Assembly (NCBI RefSeq): GCF_900156335.1 | Contig: NZ_FTMZ01000021.1 | Location: 22,817-86,816 of the forward strand | Reading direction: 5' to 3' | DNA: 64,000 nucleotides | DNA from: Sphaerotilus natans | Lineage (GTDB): Bacteria; Pseudomonadota; Gammaproteobacteria; Burkholderiales; Burkholderiaceae_C | Shown: positions 9,174-18,909 of the stretch, piece after piece | Layout of the letters: each line of letters opens with the position of its first letter | Numbering within the stretch: the first letter of the stretch is position 1 | Position numbers and translations under genes: made by a program | The notes under the pieces: model-generated | What the model saw: the letters and a program-made list of their open reading frames with translations, nothing else | What the model was told of the DNA's origin: nothing | Databases searched by the model: none

Positions 9174-9848
9174 CTACAGCATCGGGCTGTTGCGGATCAG
9201 GCCGACGGCCAGGCCTTCGATGCAGAAGTCCGGATCATCCGGCTGCACATGAATGACGGGAAAGTCCGGGTTTTCCGGATGCAGTTCGATGCCGCCGGTC
9301 GGGCTGTGGCGCAGTCGCTTGACGGTGACCTCGTCCCCCAGCCGAGCGACGACGATCTGCCCGACCTGCGCCCGGGCACCGCGCTGCACCGCCAGCAGGT
9401 CGCCGTCGAGAATGCCGGCGTCACGCATGCTCATGCCGCGCACCTTCAGCAGGTAGTCGGGGCGGCGGGTGAAAAGATGCGGCTCGATCGCGTAGCTGCG
9501 TTCGATGTGTTCCTGCGCCAGGATCGGGCTGCCGGCGGCGACCCGGCCGACCAGCGGCACGCTCATCGTGTCGGGCGAAGGGGGTTCGGCGCTGTCGGCC
9601 GTGCCCGACCTCAGGCTGCGCAATATGTCAGACTTCAGCCGGATGCCTCGCGAGGTGCCGCCGACCAGCTCGATCACGCCCTTGCGGGCCAGCGCACGCA
9701 AGTGCTCCTCGGCGGCGTTGTGCGAGCGGAAGCCGAATTCGGTGGCGATCTCGGCCCGCGTGGGCGGCGCGCCGGTCGTCTCGATCGTGCGCAGGATCAG
9801 CGCCATGATGTCCTGCTGGCGCGGGGTGAGTTTCGGGCTCGCATCCAT
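9174..9848 (-). CDS. lexA: LexA, SOS-response transcriptional repressor and autoprotease
   Basis: Represses SOS genes and cleaves itself when RecA filaments form; 224 residues. The N-terminal winged HTH begins [12 protein letters not shown]. The autocleavage site is Ala-Gly in GRVAAGSP, the catalytic Ser is in GMSMRDAG and the Lys in VTVKRL. The ATG at 9848 gives [11 protein letters not shown], the usual betaproteobacterial start; longer upstream readings run into the operator. Two LexA-box-like sequences lie 16-57 bp upstream, consistent with autoregulation. An imperfect nested inverted repeat (9136-9142 with 9162-9168) lies just beyond the stop codon but lacks a T tract. The asparaginase gene diverges from the same 61-bp intergenic region. 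Confidence 0.95.
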   Translation of the reverse strand: MDASPKLTPRQQDIMALILRTIETTGAPPTRAEIATEFGFRSHNAAEEHLRALARKGVIELVGGTSRGIRLKSDILRSLRSGTADSAEPPSPDTMSVPLVGRVAAGSPILAQEHIERSYAIEPHLFTRRPDYLLKVRGMSMRDAGILDGDLLAVQRGARAQVGQIVVARLGDEVTVKRLRHSPTGGIELHPENPDFPVIHVQPDDPDFCIEGLAVGLIRNSPML

Positions 9849-9863
9849 CGGGTGTCCTTGGGG

Positions 9864-9905
9864 CTGTTCAGATATCCAGTATCCAGTGACTGTATTTTTA
9901 TCCAG
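9864..9905. promoter_or_regulatory. Two LexA-box-like operators between lexA and the asparaginase gene
   Basis: CTGTTCAGATATCCAG at 9864-9879 and CTGTATTTTTATCCAG at 9890-9905 both have the CTG-N10-CAG frame of the proteobacterial SOS box. The second matches the consensus CTGTATATATATACAG at most positions. Both lie in the 61 bp between the divergent lexA and asparaginase starts, and the second ends 4 bp before the asparaginase ATG. Autoregulation of lexA follows from family knowledge; an effect on the asparaginase gene is inferred. Confidence 0.75.
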
Positions 9906-9909
9906 TTCA

Positions 9910-10902
<993 letters not shown>

Positions 10903-10920
10903 GGTCCGGCCGCCGCCTCG

Positions 10921-10952
10921 GATCAGATCGGGATCAGACCGGGATCAGACCA
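10921..10952. repeat. Three tandem 11-bp repeats at the 3' end of ohr
   Basis: GATCAGATCGG, GATCAGACCGG and GATCAGACCA follow one another at 10921, 10932 and 10943. The third copy covers the ohr stop codon. The purpose is unknown; slippage-generated repeats at a gene end are a simple explanation. Confidence 0.8.
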
Positions 10953-11370
10953 GGTTCAGCGTCACGTCGATGTTGCCGCGGGTCGCGTTCGAGTAGGGGC
11001 AGACGATGTGGGCGGCCTGCACCACCTCGTCGGCGAGCGCGCGCTCGACGCCGGGCACATGGATGTTGAGCGTCACCTGGATGCCGAAGCCGTTCGGGAT
11101 CGGGCCGATGCCGACGGCCGAGTCGATCTTCAGGCCGGCCGGCAGCGCGATCTTCTTCTGGCCGGCGACGAACTTCATCGCGCCCATGAAGCAGGCGGCG
11201 TAGCCGGCGGCGAAGAGCTGCTCGGGATTGGTGCCGGCGCCGTCGTCGCCGCCCAGGCCCTTGGGCACCGAGAGCTTGACGTTCAGGCGGCCGTCGTCGC
11301 TGGTGGCGGCGCCGTCGCGGCCGCCGGTGGCGGTGGCATGGGCGGTGTAGAGGACGTGCTGCAGGGACAT
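10945..11370 (-). CDS. ohr: Organic hydroperoxide resistance protein (Ohr/OsmC family)
   Basis: Thiol peroxidase that reduces organic hydroperoxides, 141 residues, the standard Ohr length. The two reactive cysteines are in YAACFMGAMK and HIVCPYSNATRG. The start at 11370 has a GAAAGGAAAG site upstream. It follows ohrR by 11 bp on the same strand, so both are probably on one transcript controlled by the palindrome upstream of ohrR. The stop codon lies inside a short tandem repeat. Confidence 0.94.
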   Translation of the reverse strand: MSLQHVLYTAHATATGGRDGAATSDDGRLNVKLSVPKGLGGDDGAGTNPEQLFAAGYAACFMGAMKFVAGQKKIALPAGLKIDSAVGIGPIPNGFGIQVTLNIHVPGVERALADEVVQAAHIVCPYSNATRGNIDVTLNLV

Positions 11371-11381
11371 GGTCTTTCCTT

Positions 11382-11858
11382 TCAGGGGGTGGGGGGAGAA
11401 TCGATGAGGGCGGCACGCAGCCGGGCGAGCTCGCCGCGCAGCGCGGCCAGTTCGTCGAGCGAGCAGCCGGTGGAGGCGGCGATCTGGCGCGGAATCTCGC
11501 CCGCGCGGACCTTCAGCGCCTGGCCGGCGGCGCTCAGCACGACCGTGACCCGGCGCTCGTCGTCGCGGCTGCGGCGGCGTTCGAGCAGGCCGGCGTCCTC
11601 GAGCCGGCGCAGCAGCGGCGTCAGCGTGCCGGAGTCGAGCGAAAGCCGCTCGCCGAGTTCGCCGACACCCTGGCCGTCGCGCTCCCACAGCACCAGCATC
11701 ACCAGGTACTGCGGATAGGTCAGGCCGAGCGCGTCGAGCAGCGGGCGATAGCGCTTCGTCATCGCCAGCGAGGCCGAATACAGCGCAAAGCACAGCTGCT
11801 GGTCCAGGGCCAGCCAGGCGTCTGTCGGGAGGGGGGCGTCTGCGGAGCCGGAATTCAT
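11382..11858 (-). CDS. ohrR: OhrR, MarR-family peroxide-sensing repressor
   Basis: Winged-helix repressor of ohr that loses DNA affinity when an N-terminal Cys is oxidised. The sensing Cys lies in QQLCFALYSAS (residue 23 from the ATG at 11858), exactly where OhrR proteins have it. The MarR core follows with LTYPQYLVMLVLW, a recognition region around LDSGTLTPLLRRLE and the wing RDDERRV. A GTG three codons upstream (11867) is an alternative start. The palindromic operator lies 15-28 bp upstream of the ATG. ohr follows after 11 bp. Confidence 0.92.
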   Translation of the reverse strand: MNSGSADAPLPTDAWLALDQQLCFALYSASLAMTKRYRPLLDALGLTYPQYLVMLVLWERDGQGVGELGERLSLDSGTLTPLLRRLEDAGLLERRRSRDDERRVTVVLSAAGQALKVRAGEIPRQIAASTGCSLDELAALRGELARLRAALIDSPPTP

Positions 11859-11872
11859 GATGCACACAGTCT

Positions 11873-11886
11873 AGTTGTGCACAATT
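11873..11886. promoter_or_regulatory. Probable OhrR operator (palindrome)
   Basis: The core TTGTGCACAA (11875-11884) is a perfect 10-bp palindrome extended by partly matching arms to 11873-11886. Its place just upstream of ohrR, and the AT-flanked palindromes known for OhrR sites, suggest an autoregulatory operator for ohrR-ohr. Confidence 0.6.
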
Positions 11887-11950
11887 GAATGGGTGGCCCA
11901 AGCGCAACAGCCCCTGTGTCCGACAGGGTCGGAGCCGGCCCGGCCGGCGA

Positions 11951-12907
11951 TCAGTGCGCGGATGTGCTTGTGCCCGAAGGGCCGCGTCCGGGCCAGGTCG
12001 CCAGCACCACGCCCAGCAGAGCCAGCGCGAAGGCGCCGGCCTGCGCCGCGCTGAAGGGCTCGCCCAGCAGCAGCACGCCGACCGCGGCGGCCGACACCGG
12101 CAGCATCACGGTGAACACGCCCGCCTGCGAGGCCGGCACATGGCGCAGCCCGGTCATCCACAGCCAGACGGTGATCATGCTGGCGGCCAGCGCGTAGAAC
12201 ACCAGCAGGCCCCAGGTCGGCAGTGCCACCTGCGAGAAGTCGAACTGCCGCGCCTGCCACAGCGCCAGTGGTGCCACCAGCGCCAGGCCCCAGAGGTTGA
12301 CCAGCGCGCTGATGCGCTTGGGGCCCAGGCGGCCCGAGAGCTTCTTGCCGATCACCACATAGCTGGCCTCGCAGACCACCGCCGCCAGCAGCAGCAGGTT
12401 GCCCAGCAGCGGCGAGGTGCCGGCCTCGGTGGCGGCCCCCGTCTTGCTCAGCGTCACCAGCGCGATGCCGCTGACCGCGCAGGCGATGCCCGCCAGCACC
12501 TGGCGCGACAGCCGTTCGCCCAGGAAGACGCGCGAGAGCAGCGCCACCACGCCGGGCAGCGCCGCCATGATCACCCCGGCGGCCAGCGCGGTGCTGAGCT
12601 GCACGCCGAAGAGCATGCAGATCGAGAACAGGAAATTGCCCAGCAGGCTCAGCAGGAAGAGCAGCCCGCGGTCCTGCCGGGTCTGCACCGGCTCGTCGGC
12701 GGGGCGGCGGGTCCAGCCGCCCATGGCCAGCGCGGCGATGCCGAAGCGCAAGCCCGCCAGCAGGAAGACCGGAAAGACCGCGACCAGCCATTTCGACAGG
12801 CCGACATAGCTGCCGACCAGCGCCATGCTGGCGGCCAGGCAGATCCACGATCGCCAGGGCGCGCGCAGGGGGGCGGCCATCGCCCCACCGGCCGGGGTCG
12901 CGCTCAT
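11951..12907 (-). CDS. EamA/DMT-superfamily transporter
   Basis: Inner-membrane carrier of 318 residues with two EamA repeats and about ten predicted helices, running from SWICLAASMALVGSYVGLSK to the last helix ending LALLGVVLATW. DMT proteins export or import small metabolites; specificity cannot be read from sequence. The start overlaps the potI stop by 4 bp, so it is the last gene of a potF-G-H-I operon. This suggests a role with putrescine or a product of its breakdown, which is inference. Confidence 0.85.
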   Translation of the reverse strand: MSATPAGGAMAAPLRAPWRSWICLAASMALVGSYVGLSKWLVAVFPVFLLAGLRFGIAALAMGGWTRRPADEPVQTRQDRGLLFLLSLLGNFLFSICMLFGVQLSTALAAGVIMAALPGVVALLSRVFLGERLSRQVLAGIACAVSGIALVTLSKTGAATEAGTSPLLGNLLLLAAVVCEASYVVIGKKLSGRLGPKRISALVNLWGLALVAPLALWQARQFDFSQVALPTWGLLVFYALAASMITVWLWMTGLRHVPASQAGVFTVMLPVSAAAVGVLLLGEPFSAAQAGAFALALLGVVLATWPGRGPSGTSTSAH

Positions 12908-13749
12908 CCCGCCGCCTTCGTCGCCGCCTTCTGCTCCTGCTGCAGACGCTTTTCGCGCAGCGCGATCATGTAGCTCGAGACCACCACGAAGACCGCCACC
13001 ACCACGATGACCACCGTGGCCAGCGCATTGACCGTCGGATCCAGCCCCAGGCGGGCGCGGCTGAAGATGACCAGCGGCAGCGTCGTCGAGCCCGGCCCCG
13101 ACAGGAAGGCCGACATCACCACGTCGTCGAGCGAGAGCGTGAAGGTCAGCAGCCAGGCGGCCAGGAGCGACTGCGCGATCATCGGCAGCGTCACCAGGAA
13201 GAAGACCTGCAGCGGGCGTGCGCCCAGGTCCTGCGCGGCCTCCTCGAACTGCGGATTGAGGTCGCGCAGCCGCGCGGCGATCACCACCGTCGCGTAGGCC
13301 ATGCCGACCAGCATGTGACCGAGCCAGATGGTGGTCAGGCCGCGCTCGGGCACGCCGAACAGGCGCTGCATCGACACCAGCATCAGCAGCAGCGACAGGC
13401 CGACGATCACCTCGGGCATCACCAGCGGCGCGTTGATCATGCCGGAGAAGAGGGTGCGGCCCCGGAAGCGCGGATGGCGCTCCAGCGTCAGCGCCGCCAG
13501 CGTGCCCAGCACCACCGAGCCGGTGGCGCTGGCCGCGGCGATCTGCAGCGACAGGAACAGCGCGTGGCGGATGTCCTCGTCGCCGACGAGCTTGTCGTAC
13601 CAGCGCAGCGAGAAGCCGGCCCAGACATTGGGCACCGGCGAGTCGGTGAAGCTGTAGACCACCAGCGCGATGATCGGCAGGTAGAGGAACAGGAAGCCGG
13701 CAGCCAGCCAGAGGCGGCTGGTCCAGCGGGCGGCCGGGGTGATGATCAC
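12904..13749 (-). CDS. potI: Putrescine ABC transporter permease PotI
   Basis: Inner-membrane permease of the PotFGHI putrescine importer, 281 residues with six predicted helices. It starts with a long first helix (LWLAAGFLFLYLPIIALVVYSF). The EAA-type cytoplasmic loop that contacts the ATPase reads EEAAQDLGARPLQVFFLVTLP. The start overlaps the potH stop by 4 bp and the stop overlaps the DMT gene by 4 bp, showing a tightly packed operon. The name comes from order and family similarity to spermidine/putrescine PotC/PotI permeases. Confidence 0.92.
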   Translation of the reverse strand: MIITPAARWTSRLWLAAGFLFLYLPIIALVVYSFTDSPVPNVWAGFSLRWYDKLVGDEDIRHALFLSLQIAAASATGSVVLGTLAALTLERHPRFRGRTLFSGMINAPLVMPEVIVGLSLLLMLVSMQRLFGVPERGLTTIWLGHMLVGMAYATVVIAARLRDLNPQFEEAAQDLGARPLQVFFLVTLPMIAQSLLAAWLLTFTLSLDDVVMSAFLSGPGSTTLPLVIFSRARLGLDPTVNALATVVIVVVAVFVVVSSYMIALREKRLQQEQKAATKAAG

Positions 13750-14684
13750 TTGCGCGCCTCCTGGGCCTGGTTGCGGTTGAAGATCGCCAGCGGCACGATG
13801 ATCAGCAGCACCATGGTGACGGCCACGCTCGAGGCCATCGGCCAGTCGTTGTTGGAGAAGAACTCGTCCCAGAGCACCCGGCCGATCATCAGCGTCTCCG
13901 GGCCGCCGAGCAGCTCAGGAATGACGTACTCGCCCACGCACGGGATGAACACCAGCATGGCGCCGGCGATGATGCCGCCCTTCGACAGCGGCACGGTGAT
14001 GCGCCAGAAGGCCTGCCAGGGCGTGGCGCCCAGGTCCTGCGCGGCCTCGAGCAGGCGCAGGTCCAGCTTGGACAGCGTGCCGTACAGCGGCAGGATCATG
14101 AAGGGCAGGTAGGTGTAGACCATGCCCAGGATCAGCGAGAAGGGCGTGTACATGTACTGCCCCTCGGCCGAGATCAGCCCGAGCGGCAGCAGCAGCGCAT
14201 CGGCATGGATCGCGTTCAGGAAGGTGCCTACCCAGCCGGTGTCGGCGTCGAGCAGGCCCTTCCAGGCGTAGACGCGCAGCAGGAAGCTGGTCCAGAACGG
14301 CAGCATCACGCCCATCAGCAGCAGCGGCTGCACGGTGGAGGGCGAGCGCGCCATGAAATAGGCGAAGGGGTAGCCGATGGCCAGGCAGACCGCGGTGGTG
14401 ATGCCGGCGTACTTCAGCGACTGCGCGTAGGTGCTGAGGTAGAGGTCATCCTCCAGGATAGTCAGGTAGTTCTGCAGCTTGAGCTTCATGAAAAGCTCGT
14501 TGTTCGCGTAGGTGAACAGGTCGCTCACCATCGCGCCGTCCATTTCGGCCAGGCTGATGCGCAGCACGATCAGGAAGGGCAGCAGGAAGAACACCAGCAG
14601 CCACAGGAAGGGCGTGCCGATCAGCAGCGTGCGGCCGCTGAACAGCGAGCGCAGCCGGGTCGCGGCGGAAGAGGGTCGGGCCAT
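13746..14684 (-). CDS. potH: Putrescine ABC transporter permease PotH
   Basis: Inner-membrane permease partner of PotI, 312 residues with six predicted helices. The first helix is FLWLLVFFLLPFLIVLRIS and the EAA loop reads LEAAQDLGATPWQAFWRITVP. The typical PotB/PotH segment LPFWTSFLLRVYAWKGLL is present. It lies 12 bp after potG and overlaps potI by 4 bp. Confidence 0.93.
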   Translation of the reverse strand: MARPSSAATRLRSLFSGRTLLIGTPFLWLLVFFLLPFLIVLRISLAEMDGAMVSDLFTYANNELFMKLKLQNYLTILEDDLYLSTYAQSLKYAGITTAVCLAIGYPFAYFMARSPSTVQPLLLMGVMLPFWTSFLLRVYAWKGLLDADTGWVGTFLNAIHADALLLPLGLISAEGQYMYTPFSLILGMVYTYLPFMILPLYGTLSKLDLRLLEAAQDLGATPWQAFWRITVPLSKGGIIAGAMLVFIPCVGEYVIPELLGGPETLMIGRVLWDEFFSNNDWPMASSVAVTMVLLIIVPLAIFNRNQAQEARK

Positions 14685-14696
14685 GCCTTCAGCTCC

Positions 14697-15797
14697 TCAC
14701 TGCGTCAGCACGACCTGGGCATTGGGCTGCCAGTGCGCCCAGACCCGGTCGCCCCAGGTGGGCGCGTTGCTGCGGTCGCGGCTGTCGTTCTCGACCGTCA
14801 CCTTCAGCCGCGCGCCGCTGGCCAGCTCCAGGTGGTAGAGCGTGGTGTCGCCGAAGTAGGACATTTCCTTGACCGTGCCGGGCACCTGGTTGAAGCGGCC
14901 TGCGGGCTGCTCGGCGCTCAGCGAGATCTTCTCCGGGCGCACCGCCACCGTGACCTGCTGGCCGAGGTAGCCGGTGATGCCGTGGCCGATGTGGTGCATG
15001 AAGTCGGCGCACTCGATCTGCACATGGTCGGCCTCGTCGACGACGATGCGGCCGTCGGTCAGGTTGACGTTGCCGATGAAGTCGGCGACGAAGCGCGTCG
15101 TCGGTGTCTCGTAGATGTCGGCCGGGCTGCCGACCTGCAGGAAGCGGCCCTCGCTCATCACCGCGATGCGCGAGGCCATGGTCATCGCCTCTTCCTGGTC
15201 GTGCGTCACCATCACGCAGGTCACGCCGACCTGCTCGATGATGTTGACCAGCTCGATCTGGGTGGCCTCGCGCAGCTTCTTGTCGAGCGCGCCCAGCGGC
15301 TCGTCGAGCAGCAGCAGCTGCGGGCGCTTGGCCAGACTGCGCGCCAGCGCCACGCGCTGCTGCTGGCCGCCGGAGAGCTGGTGCGGCTTGCGCGCGGCCA
15401 GCTTCGTCAGCTGCACCAGGCGCAGCATCTCCTCGACCCGCTGCGCGATCTCGGCCTTGGGCAGGCCGTCGCGGCGCAGGCCGAAGGCGATGTTGTCGGC
15501 CACCGTCATGTGAGGAAACAGCGCATAGGACTGGAACATCATGTTGACCGGACGCTCGTAGGGCGGCTTGCCCGCGAGGTCCTGGCCATTGAGGATGATC
15601 CGCCCCGAGGTCGGCGTCTCGAAGCCGGCGAGCATGCGCAGCAGGGTCGACTTGCCGCAGCCCGACGAGCCGAGCAGCGCGAAGATCTCTCCCTTGGCGA
15701 TGTCCAGGCTGACCTGGTCGACCGCGCGAAAGTCGCCGAACTCCTTCACCACGGAGTCGATCCGCAGGAAGGCGCCGTCCGCCTGGGGCTTGGCCAT
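14697..15797 (-). CDS. potG: Putrescine ABC transporter ATP-binding protein PotG
   Basis: ATPase that drives the PotFGHI importer, 366 residues. Walker A is GSSGCGKST near residue 39, the signature is [15 protein letters not shown] and Walker [13 protein letters not shown]. The C-terminal TOBE-type domain (from about residue 280) contains [11 protein letters not shown]. It starts 31 bp after potF and ends 12 bp before potH. The polyamine assignment relies on the flanking potF and puu genes. Confidence 0.94.
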   Translation of the reverse strand: MAKPQADGAFLRIDSVVKEFGDFRAVDQVSLDIAKGEIFALLGSSGCGKSTLLRMLAGFETPTSGRIILNGQDLAGKPPYERPVNMMFQSYALFPHMTVADNIAFGLRRDGLPKAEIAQRVEEMLRLVQLTKLAARKPHQLSGGQQQRVALARSLAKRPQLLLLDEPLGALDKKLREATQIELVNIIEQVGVTCVMVTHDQEEAMTMASRIAVMSEGRFLQVGSPADIYETPTTRFVADFIGNVNLTDGRIVVDEADHVQIECADFMHHIGHGITGYLGQQVTVAVRPEKISLSAEQPAGRFNQVPGTVKEMSYFGDTTLYHLELASGARLKVTVENDSRDRSNAPTWGDRVWAHWQPNAQVVLTQ

Positions 15798-15828
15798 GAG
15801 TCTGTGTCCTCTTCTCTGGGAGCCCGGG

Positions 15829-16956
15829 TCAGCGACCGGCCTTGAAGTTGGTGAAGGTGCGGGTGATGAGCTTGCGGGTGGCCTGGTCCGGCACGCCCGG
15901 GGCGATCATCTTGGCCAGCGCCGCCTCGTCCGGGAACACGGCCGGGTTCTTGGCCAGCTCCGGCTTGACGAACTTCAGCGAGGCCTTGTTCGGGTTGGCG
16001 TAGAAGACCGCATTGGTCAGCGACGCGTGCACCTCGGGCTTCAGGATGTAGTTGATGAACTTGTGGGCGTTGTCGACGTTCTTGGCGTCCTTCGGGATCG
16101 CCATGGTGTCGAAGAACAGCAGGCCGCCGTTCTTGGGCAGCAGCACCTCGAGGTTCTGCGGCTTCTTGGCCTTGGCCGACTTGTCCTTGGCGATCATGAT
16201 GTCGCCCGACCAGCCCACCACCGCGCAGAGCTGGCCCTTGGCCATCTGGTCGATGTAGTCCGAGCCCGAGCCCACGAAGCGTGTCACCGACGGGCGCACC
16301 TTCTTCAGCATTTCGGCCACGGCCTTGTAGTCGTCGGCGTTCTTGCTGTGCGGATCCTTGCCGATGTAGTTCAGCGCCAGCGGCATGATTTCCGACGGGG
16401 TGTCGAGCACCGCCACGCCGCAGCCCTTGAGCTTGCTCACATAGTCCGGGTTGAAGACCAGGTCCCAGGCGTTGTCGGGCAGCGGCTGGCCGCCCAGCGC
16501 GGCCTTGACCTTGTCGACGTTGATGCCGACCGTGGTGTAGCCCCACAGCCAGTCGACGATGTGCTCGTTGCCCGGGTCCATCTTGGCCAGCTGGGCCTGG
16601 ATGGCGGGGTCGAGGTTGGCCAGATTCGGGATCTTGCTCTTGTCGAGCTTCATCAGCAGGCCGGCCTCGATCTGCTGCTTGGCCCAGTTCGAGCCCGGCA
16701 CGACGATGTCGTAGCCGGTCTTGCCGGCGATCAGCTTGGCGTGCAGCGCCTCGTTCGAGTCGAAGTTGTCGTACCGGACCTTGATGCCGGTCTCCTTCTC
16801 GAAGTTCTTGATCGTGTCCTCGGCGATGTAGTCGGCCCAGTTGTAGATGTTCAGGACCTTGGACTCCTGCGCCTGGACGCCGGCCGAGCACAGCGCCGCG
16901 ACGGCGGCGACCACGACGTTGAGGGCCTGGGCGGGCCGCGACGAGAACAGCTTCAT
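15829..16956 (-). CDS. potF: Periplasmic putrescine-binding protein PotF
   Basis: Periplasmic receptor that delivers putrescine to PotGHI; 375 residues from the ATG at 16956. A Sec signal peptide (KLFSSRPAQALNVVVAAVAA to VQAQ) is followed by the polyamine-binding core with LNIYNWADYI, a hallmark of PotD/PotF proteins. GSGSDYIDQM and GWSGDIMIA follow. Upstream in-frame codons lack a signal sequence, so the ATG giving MKLFSS is chosen. First gene of potF-G-H-I-DMT; puuC lies 141 bp upstream on the same strand. Confidence 0.94.
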   Translation of the reverse strand: MKLFSSRPAQALNVVVAAVAALCSAGVQAQESKVLNIYNWADYIAEDTIKNFEKETGIKVRYDNFDSNEALHAKLIAGKTGYDIVVPGSNWAKQQIEAGLLMKLDKSKIPNLANLDPAIQAQLAKMDPGNEHIVDWLWGYTTVGINVDKVKAALGGQPLPDNAWDLVFNPDYVSKLKGCGVAVLDTPSEIMPLALNYIGKDPHSKNADDYKAVAEMLKKVRPSVTRFVGSGSDYIDQMAKGQLCAVVGWSGDIMIAKDKSAKAKKPQNLEVLLPKNGGLLFFDTMAIPKDAKNVDNAHKFINYILKPEVHASLTNAVFYANPNKASLKFVKPELAKNPAVFPDEAALAKMIAPGVPDQATRKLITRTFTNFKAGR

Positions 16957-17097
16957 GAACACTCCAGTCAGGACAGTCGGATGGATGATCGGATGGACAA
17001 ATAGGGCCGCGAACCGGTGCGCTGGCGTGACAGGCTGCATGGCCCCCGGCGCGCGGCCGCGATTATGGCGTGAGCGCACGTCATTTCATCACGCCGC

Positions 17098-18591
17098 TCA
17101 GGCCCCGTCGATGCGCAGCCAGGTGGTCTTCAGCTCGGTGTACTTCTCCAGCGCGTGCAGCGACTTGTCGCGCCCGTTGCCGCTCTGGCGGTAGCCGCCG
17201 AAGGGCACGGTGATGTCGTCCTCGTCGTACTGGTTCACATGCACCGTGCCGGCTCGCAAGGCGCGTGCCACCCGGTGCGCGCGGTCCAGGTCATGCGACC
17301 AGACGCTGGCCTGCAGGCCGTAGGGCGAGTCGTTGGCGATGCGCACGGCGTCCTCCTCGGTCCCGAAGCGTATCACTGCCATCACCGGGCCGAAGATCTC
17401 CTCGCGGGCGATGCGCATGGCGTTCGTCGCGTGGTCGAAGACGGTCGGCTCGACGTAGAAGCCGCCGGTCTCGCCGCGGGCCTGCGCGCCGCCGTGGCAG
17501 GTGGCGCCCTCGGCGCGGCCGGCGTCGATGTAGCCCAGCACGGTGCGCAGCTGGCCCTCGTCGACCAGCGCGCCCATCGTGGTGCGCTCGTCCAGCGGAT
17601 CGGCCGGCTGCCAGGCGGGCATCTGCGCGCGCACCTCGGCGACGAAGTCGTCGGCGATGGATTCGTGCACCAGCACGCGCGAGGGCGCGTTGCACGACTC
17701 GCCCTGGTTGAAGAACAGGCTGCCCGCGACGGTGCGCGCCGCCCGTGCCGGGTCCTTGTGATCGGGAAACACCAGGAAGGCCGACTTGCCGCCGAGCTCG
17801 TTGTAGACGCGCTTGAGGTTGGAGCGCCCGGCGTAGTCCAGCATGCGCCGGCCGGTGCGGGTCGAGCCGGTGAAGCCGATCGCGTCGACCTCCCTGTGCA
17901 GCGCCAGCGCCTCGCCGGCCTCGTGGCCGAAGCCGGGCACGACGTTGAACACGCCGGCGGGCAGCCCTGCCTCCACCGCGATCTCGGCCAGGCGCAGCGC
18001 TGTCAGCGGCGACTTTTCGCTGGGCTTCATCACCACCGAGTTGCCGGTGGCCAGCGCGGGCCCGAGCTTCCAGGCCGCCATGATCATCGGGTAGTTCCAC
18101 GGCACGATGCAGCCGATCACGCCCATGGGCTCGCGGGTGATCATCGCCAGCGCGTTCGGGCCGGTGGGGGCAATCTCGTCGTAGACCTTGTCGATCGCCT
18201 CGGCATACCAGGCAATGGTGCGCGCGGTGGCCGGCACGTCGACCGTGCGGGCGAAGCGGATCGGCTTGCCCATGTCGAGGGTCTCGAGCAGCGCGAGCTC
18301 GTCGCGGTGCGCCAGGATCGCCTCGGCGAAGCGCTGCAGCACCTTCTTGCGCGCGGCCGGCGGCTGACGCGCCCAGCGCCCGTCGTCGAAGGCCGCGCGG
18401 GCCGAGGCCACCGCCGCATCGACATCCGCCGTCTGCCCGCGCGAAATCGCGCCCAGCCGCCGCCCGTCGATCGGCGAATGCTTGTCGAAGGTCTCGCCGC
18501 TGGCGCTGGCCACGCGCTGGCCATTGATGAAGGCGCGCCCATCCAGCGTGAGCGCGGCGGCACGGTCGTGCCAGGTGGGGGTGGGGGTCAT
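17098..18591 (-). CDS. puuC: Gamma-glutamyl-gamma-aminobutyraldehyde dehydrogenase (PuuC-type)
   Basis: NAD(P)-dependent aldehyde dehydrogenase oxidising the aldehyde made by PuuB during putrescine breakdown; 497 residues, the usual ALDH length. The catalytic Cys is in NQGESCNAPSR and the general-base Glu in YNELGGKSAF. The Rossmann motif GFTGSTRTGR precedes them and VPWNYPM lies earlier. The context, potFGHI downstream and puuA/puuB/puuD upstream, supports the polyamine role. Many ALDHs have overlapping substrates, so a broader aldehyde range is possible. Confidence 0.9.
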   Translation of the reverse strand: MTPTPTWHDRAAALTLDGRAFINGQRVASASGETFDKHSPIDGRRLGAISRGQTADVDAAVASARAAFDDGRWARQPPAARKKVLQRFAEAILAHRDELALLETLDMGKPIRFARTVDVPATARTIAWYAEAIDKVYDEIAPTGPNALAMITREPMGVIGCIVPWNYPMIMAAWKLGPALATGNSVVMKPSEKSPLTALRLAEIAVEAGLPAGVFNVVPGFGHEAGEALALHREVDAIGFTGSTRTGRRMLDYAGRSNLKRVYNELGGKSAFLVFPDHKDPARAARTVAGSLFFNQGESCNAPSRVLVHESIADDFVAEVRAQMPAWQPADPLDERTTMGALVDEGQLRTVLGYIDAGRAEGATCHGGAQARGETGGFYVEPTVFDHATNAMRIAREEIFGPVMAVIRFGTEEDAVRIANDSPYGLQASVWSHDLDRAHRVARALRAGTVHVNQYDEDDITVPFGGYRQSGNGRDKSLHALEKYTELKTTWLRIDGA

Positions 18592-18683
18592 GAAGGTTTC
18601 CGTGCGCCTGGGGGGGATGAGGGGATTGGAAGGACGGCATGCAGCCTGGCATCACCTTGCCGCAGTGATGCCAGGACGCTAGC

Positions 18684-18713
18684 ATGTGTATGCTTTGCAT
18701 CAACGGTACACAT
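18684..18713. promoter_or_regulatory. Inverted repeat operator in front of vapBC
   Basis: ATGTGTA at 18684-18690 and TACACAT at 18707-18713 form a perfect 7-bp inverted repeat with a 16-bp spacer, ending 1 bp before the vapB ATG. Type II antitoxins commonly bind such sites to repress their own operon, so this is the likely VapB/VapBC binding site. Confidence 0.7.
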
Positions 18714-18714
18714 C

Positions 18715-18909
18715 ATGCGCACCAATATTGAAATCGACGACAAGCTGATGAGCGATGCCCTGCGTTTGACCGGCTTGAAGACCAAGAAGGAAGCCGTCGA
18801 GCTGGGACTGCGCACCTTGCTGAGGTTGCGGCAACAGGAGGAGCTTCGCCGCTTGCGAGGCAAGCTGCGGTGGGAAGGTGACCTGAACGCCATGAGAGCC
18901 GACAAATGA
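18715..18909 (+). CDS. vapB: VapB-type antitoxin
   Basis: A 64-residue antitoxin of the short ribbon-helix-helix VapB family (MRTNIEIDDKLMSDALRLTG at the start, then KTKKEAVELGLRTLL). The N-terminal half would bind DNA and the charged C-terminal half (RRLRGKLRWEGDLNAMRADK) would wrap the toxin. The start ATG is immediately downstream of a perfect inverted repeat. The stop overlaps vapC by 4 bp, the usual coupling in these pairs. It lies between puuC and the aminotransferase gene, on the opposite strand to both. Confidence 0.92.
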   Translation: MRTNIEIDDKLMSDALRLTGLKTKKEAVELGLRTLLRLRQQEELRRLRGKLRWEGDLNAMRADK

